DNA of 64,000 bases from Saturnia japonica (taxonomy: Eukaryota > Arthropoda > Insecta > Lepidoptera > Saturniidae). Both the position numbers and the translations under genes were made by a program. This document shows positions 59,706 through 64,000 of the stretch, piece by piece. The notes beneath the pieces are model-generated. The model had not been told where the DNA came from and made no database searches. It worked only from the letters and a program-made list of their open reading frames with translations. Within the stretch, counting starts at the first letter, position 1, and every line of letters starts with the position of its first letter. The DNA is taken from positions 14,341,413 to 14,405,412 of the forward strand of contig CM065320.1 in NCBI GenBank assembly GCA_033032175.1, given 5' to 3'.

Positions 59706-60239
59706 TGTAGTAATTTTAATTGCAGGTTACTTTGATATTATTAAACCTGTTTTATTTCATTGTTACCATAATGACTCCCTTTCTGTACATGTACAAAAAA
59801 TTATAATAAACCGTAAACAATAATCATCAAGTAAAAAATGGTAAACTTGATCGCATTTCTTGTCGGTTGTTCTCAGTGACTAGAATGTTTGATTTTAATC
59901 TTTTTTTGTTTATGTTTTTTTGTTACCTTTACTTGCTACATTTTTCTTACAATTAACATTTGAAATATTCTATACAACTTGTACTTTATTTATTAAAGTA
60001 AATATACTTAAACTACTTTTAACTTTAATGATAGCTAATAAAAACCCAAATGAGATAGCGAACAAAAACAAAACGCACCCCATCTCATAGTTTCAATGTA
60101 CCCAGAACAATACAAAGCAAATTCACCGGACCACGTGTTTAAAAGCTAATCTGTTATTGTTGCGCATTCCTCGGAACCTCGTGAAAGCACCGCATTGTAC
60201 CTTTGTTTCGCTCCTGTAAACATCGACCGTGTTTGAAAA
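59706..60239. other. AT-rich non-coding stretch
   Basis: Unique sequence following the tandem units; nothing recognisable. Confidence 0.35.
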
Positions 60240-60520
60240 CTAGTAATGGTAGTAAATTAATGCAGCGCCGCGATGCGCTAAGGTACGTAATCAAAAACAG
60301 TCAAAACTAAAAAGAGCCAGCATGGCACAGTGCACAAGGGTGTGGGAGGTAGGACAAACACCGCGCGACGTTGCCGTTCTGAACGACTTCGGCAAGGTTC
60401 GAAACGCGACGCGAGCGCACAATAGTCCCCGAACTCCCGACCCTACCCAACCAGCTGTTTGTACCTGCGCTGTTTGTTCTGCCATTCCTTGGAGGCGTAC
60501 TTTATTGGTAGCCATGATAA
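60240..60520 (-). other. GC-rich patch, candidate first coding exon on minus strand
   Basis: On the minus strand an ATG (60515-60513) opens MATNKVRLQGMAEQTAQ, followed at once by CAG|GTACAA, a possible 5' splice site (near 60465). The frame stays open another ~57 codons in GC-rich sequence. A short N-terminal exon or a CpG-rich 5' region are both possible. No family is recognised. Confidence 0.25.
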
Positions 60521-60737
60521 TCCACAGACATCGAATCAGATGTTACGTACTTACAGATTTTCTGATTCAAAATGATATAAGAGTAAGGGTTTGTTTTTAC
60601 ACTTAAATAGATAAGCCATACTTATAAGCAAATAATACAGTTTAGATTTCGTGATTTCTATGTTTGTATAATCTGTTCTTTGCTTTTCCAAAAACTACCT
60701 CACTTTGGATAACGAACATATTCATTTAAATTTTTAA

Positions 60738-62038
60738 TATTAGGTCCTTTTACATATGAAATTTGCGTTTTGTACGGGAGGAAAATATTTTTTTTTTTTT
60801 GTAAAATATATTTAATTAATCAAAGTATGCACCGTTGTTATCTATGCACTTTTGCCATCTCATAGGTAATTCATTGATCCCTTTACCAAAAAAACCATGG
60901 GGGCGAGAATCAATAAATTCTTTGAAGGCGGTTTGGACTGCCGCATAAGAGTTGAATTTTTTTCCTGGTAAGAAGTTGTCCAAATTCCGGAAAAAATATT
61001 AATCTGTTGTAGCAAGGTCCGTGGAGTATGATGAATGTCGCAGACATTCCAATTGTAGCTCATCTAACTTAGTGGTTGTTTGTTGTGCAGTGTATGGTCT
61101 AGCGCTGTCGTGAAACAGCAGTGGCCTAGAGCGATTGATCAATCTCGGTTGTTTAGCAGCTGGTTCTTCCTTCATAGTTTACAGTTGCTTACAATAGATA
61201 TCTGCCGTAATCGTTTGGCCAGATTTTAGAAAGCTGTAGTGAACGACACTGGCGCTAGTCCACCAAACACTCACAAGTAACTTTTTCTGAGTCAATTTTC
61301 GTTTAGGGCAGGATTTGGCTGGATCTCCAGGGTTCAGTTATTGCGACGAGCGCTTCCTATTATCGTACAGTATCCATCCACTTTTCATCACAAGTAATGA
61401 TTCCATTTAAAATCCCTTCATTATCGTGTCGGTTGAGCGAAGTAACACAGCAGCCGACGAGTGTTTACAAGTTCGATTCACTCAATTCAAATACCTCATG
61501 GGTACCCATTGTTCAAATTTTTTTACTTTCCCGATTTGCTTCAAGTGCATTAATACAATTTTATTACTTACCCCGAAGTCTGCAGCTATCTCTGAAGTGC
61601 TTTGTGGTGGATCCGCTTCCACAATAGCCTCTAATTCTTCATTTTCCACTTTGGTCTCCGGCCGTTTCGGGGTTGGTTCGTAAGGTCGAAATTTCCAGAA
61701 CGAAAACGATGGAACCAAAAACGTACCGTGCTTTCTTTTGCGACACCAGCGCCGTACACATCATTAATGCTTCGAGCTGTTTCTGCAGCACTGGTGCCAC
61801 GGTAGATCTCGTACTCGTAAATATACCGATATTTCATGTTTTCCATTGTGCGGCAATAAACGACGCCAAAGAAAAAAATAATGAGGGAAAAACAAATGAA
61901 TGACTGTTTTCAAAACTCAAACGTACCAGCTAAATGAATTTATAAATTTTAATTTGGAATTCTTAACCAAAGAGAAGATATTTCAGATCAAAGTGGTCAG
62001 TACTACAGAACGCTAATTTCATATGTAAGGACCTAATA
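60738..62038 (-). mobile_element. mariner transposon 2 with TA target duplication
   Basis: The 1297-bp element (60740-62036) lies between TA dinucleotides (60738-60739, 62037-62038). Its terminal inverted repeats are TTAGGTCCTTTTACATATGA then AATTTGCGTTTTG at the left and, in reverse complement, TTAGGTCCTTACATATGAAA then TTAGCGTTCTG at the right. They differ entirely from those of mariner 1. The transposase type suggests the cecropia group, by resemblance to remembered family members. Confidence 0.92.
60800..61846 (-). pseudogene. mariner transposase (cecropia-like, D,D34D), disrupted
   Basis: The ATG at 61846-61844 begins MENMKYRYIYEYEIYRGTSA, with AAETARSINDVYG and TVRFWFHRFRSGNFDL forming the first helix-turn-helix. 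A frameshift near 61650-61690 leads to ELEAIVEADPPQSTSEIAAD and HLKQIGKVKKFEQWVP, the second helix-turn-helix and linker. Downstream the frame breaks again. HDSARPYTAQ (second catalytic Asp, near 61105) and YSTDLATTD (third) are 34 residues apart, but the codon right after the third Asp is TAA. The C-terminus (FRNLDNF, FKEFIDSRPHGFF-like text, NELPMRWQKC-like text) is readable to about 60815. The element is not autonomous. Confidence 0.88.
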
Positions 62039-63476
62039 TTAATATAATTGTGTTATGTAAAGGAACATAAATATACCATATTTTTAATCATCCATATCAT
62101 AGTTAACAGTGAAGAATTTTAACTGTTTATTCATAAATAAATAAAGTACATAATATCTTTTAATTATAAAACAATCTGTTGTCTTAGGATTTTCAGAAGT
62201 AAAAAAAAATATCGTTACTTCATGGTGATAATTTTAACAAGTACCTAATAACACAGGCAAGTTAACTATCTGTACGTAAGTAGCACAACGGGCGAAACTT
62301 TATTTTTAATTACATTGTAATCGATCCGTACAAACATGATCCTGAATGGTATAAGGTAGAAGAGCCTCTAGTGAGCACGCACTGCGCATACACACACACC
62401 AAGGTTTCATCAGCAAGTATAATAGCGCGCAGGAACATGAGGGGTCTTTGCATCCCCTGTCTATTTCGAACACGTTTCGCCTCATTCGTATTGCGTCCAA
62501 AAAAAAAACTTATTAGATTTACTCGGCCCTCGCTCGCGATCGATAATGCTCGTTTTGATTTGACAGATCCCAAAACAGAGGCGCTCAAACATCAAACAGT
62601 CGATCCCGAGGGCTTTTCGAGTCGATAAAAGTAATTTTTTACTTTGAAAGTCATCCATAACAGTCTTTACCTTTTCACTTAACGTGATTGTTTAGACATA
62701 CTTACTAGGGCGAGTCGACATATTTAGAAATAAAATAATTAAGTCTAAATATTGCAATCGGCTAACGAAATCCTGTGTATGTTACGTATGATTGGCACTC
62801 AGTAATTATGTGTTGTCCAATAAAAATCATACGAACGACATGCAGCCATGCATCAACATCTATAAAAAAATATAATGAGTGAGTTCATACCTTTATTACC
62901 TGTTTAATTCTAAAGTGTAATAGTAGGAGCACTTGCTGGCTAAATATTCTGTGGTAAATCGGCGATACTATAAGTTTGAGCACCCCTGCTTTAAGAGACG
63001 AGACCTGGCCGCGGCAGGGGAGAGTGGGGTGAAATTTGTTACTTTCAAGTAGAAGATTAACACTCAATATTAGAGACGACCTCGAGAGATAAGTGTAAGA
63101 TTAATGTGGTCGGATATTAGTATAAAAATACTGGCGGAGGTCATCGGTGTCCCATCAATGTACGCGTGAAATGGTCTACTTGACATTTCACAAGCTACTG
63201 TATAGTTCTAGATACAGCTTATAGCTTTTTATTTAAAAACCTAACTAAAAGCGCTCAAAGAATCTGTTACATATCTTGTACTCGGCAGCTTCATGAATTT
63301 TTTTGAAACATCTGTGTTTTAAACTTTATTGATATACTTAATATAAATATAGTTTTAATTTAGTACATTGTATTAATATCTCCAGTAGTAACCGCTTGTG
63401 ACTACATTCATGATTATATGCAATTTTAACACAAAAGTAAAATTCAATTCAATACAAATTACAATCAATGATGTGA
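62039..63476. other. Non-coding stretch
   Basis: AT-rich DNA with a GC-richer patch at about 62370-62620 that is open on both strands but not recognised. Confidence 0.3.
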
Positions 63477-63987
63477 TCTATATACTCAATACAATTAATA
63501 AAATTGAAGTGTCTGTTTGTAATGCCAAAATAACAGCTTTTTACTAAATGCATATGAAAGTATAAACGACACCTATAACAAAAACAAATTTGAAAATTAT
63601 TTGTCCGTCTGTTTGTTCTGGGTAATCTCCGAAACGGTTGGATCGATTTTGACGGGACTTTCACTGGCAGGTAGCTGATATTATAAAGAGTAACTTAGGC
63701 TATACTAGAGAAATAGTTAAGGTTCCGCACAAATATAAAGAAAACTGGTCATGGTGAATCAATTCGAGCGCTTAAATGGTTTACGCAGAATAAACCATAA
63801 GAGATATTATATCAAATTAATGTACTACACAATTGTAGATCTTAAAAAGACCTACAAAAAAGCCAGCGAGAGCATTATCACCCACAATAAGCATTTTATC
63901 GGGAGCGGGGGTGGCACTATACACGCGTGTGCCCCCCGGTCAACGAAATTCTATAGTCCTCGCGAACGCAGCCGCGGGCACTGTTAG
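63477..63987 (+). mobile_element. Helitron-like repeat, family 1, copy 4
   Basis: Starts TCTATATACTCAATACAATT after A and ends GGGCACTGTTAG before T (CTAG changed to TTAG). It contains CTCCGAAACGGTTGGATCGA and AAAACTGGTCATGGTGAATC, shared with the copy at 20281. It lacks the nested SINE and shows the uninterrupted sequence at that point. Confidence 0.6.
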
Positions 63988-64000
63988 TATTTAAATAAGA

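Noticed and set aside
62310..62628. 92-residue minus and 85-residue plus frames
   Set aside because: Mutually overlapping frames in a GC-richer patch with no recognisable protein or splice context.

Overview
This window looks like AT-rich, transposon-dense DNA from a moth or butterfly. The inference rests on many Helitron copies with A|TC...CTAG|T boundaries and TCTATACTAATATTAT-type 5' ends, a tRNA-derived SINE, two mariner families and an RTE-type LINE. No operons, bacterial signals or CRISPR arrays are present. Only one host gene can be read with confidence. The species and the chromosomal neighbourhood cannot be named from the sequence.

Layout. 1-20 kb: mostly AT-rich non-coding DNA with CpG-rich islands (about 0.9-1.2, 9.5-10.1, 12.1-12.6 and 14.5 kb), a C-rich decayed coding-like stretch (2.3-3.3 kb), a ~0.5 kb inverted-repeat element (10.66-11.19 kb), and three copies of one poly-A retroelement inserted within 1.2 kb (15.1-16.2 kb), each with its own target-site duplication. 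20-30 kb: Helitrons, one carrying a nested SINE, an extremely AT-rich block (24.1-25.1 kb) and candidate promoter islands. 31.7-34.4 kb: a Transib (RAG1-related) DNA transposon with ~580-bp terminal inverted repeats, a CGCCG target duplication and a broken RAG1-like transposase. 35.4-39.2 kb: a composite Helitron carrying a THAP-type first exon, Helitron debris and a 1.3-kb mariner. 41.2-43.3 kb: a 5'-truncated RTE-type LINE with a 12-bp target duplication. 44-50 kb: more Helitrons, including the inverted partner of the composite one. 50.6-59.7 kb: a segmentally duplicated, rearranged tract containing an intact four-exon THAP-domain gene (51917-53293) between two ~1.13-kb direct repeats, followed by two copies of a ~2.3-kb unit offset by exactly 2592 bp. 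60.7-62.0 kb: a second, unrelated dead mariner. 63.5-64.0 kb: another Helitron-like copy.

The most interesting items are the Transib element, one end of which is the V(D)J heptamer CACAGTG; the 77-nt THAP first exon with its 5' splice site carried by two Helitron copies, the same length and phase as exon 1 of the intact THAP gene 5-15 kb away; and the patchwork duplications around the THAP gene, which are either very recent or an assembly artefact. All transposase and reverse-transcriptase genes here are broken, so none of the elements looks autonomous.
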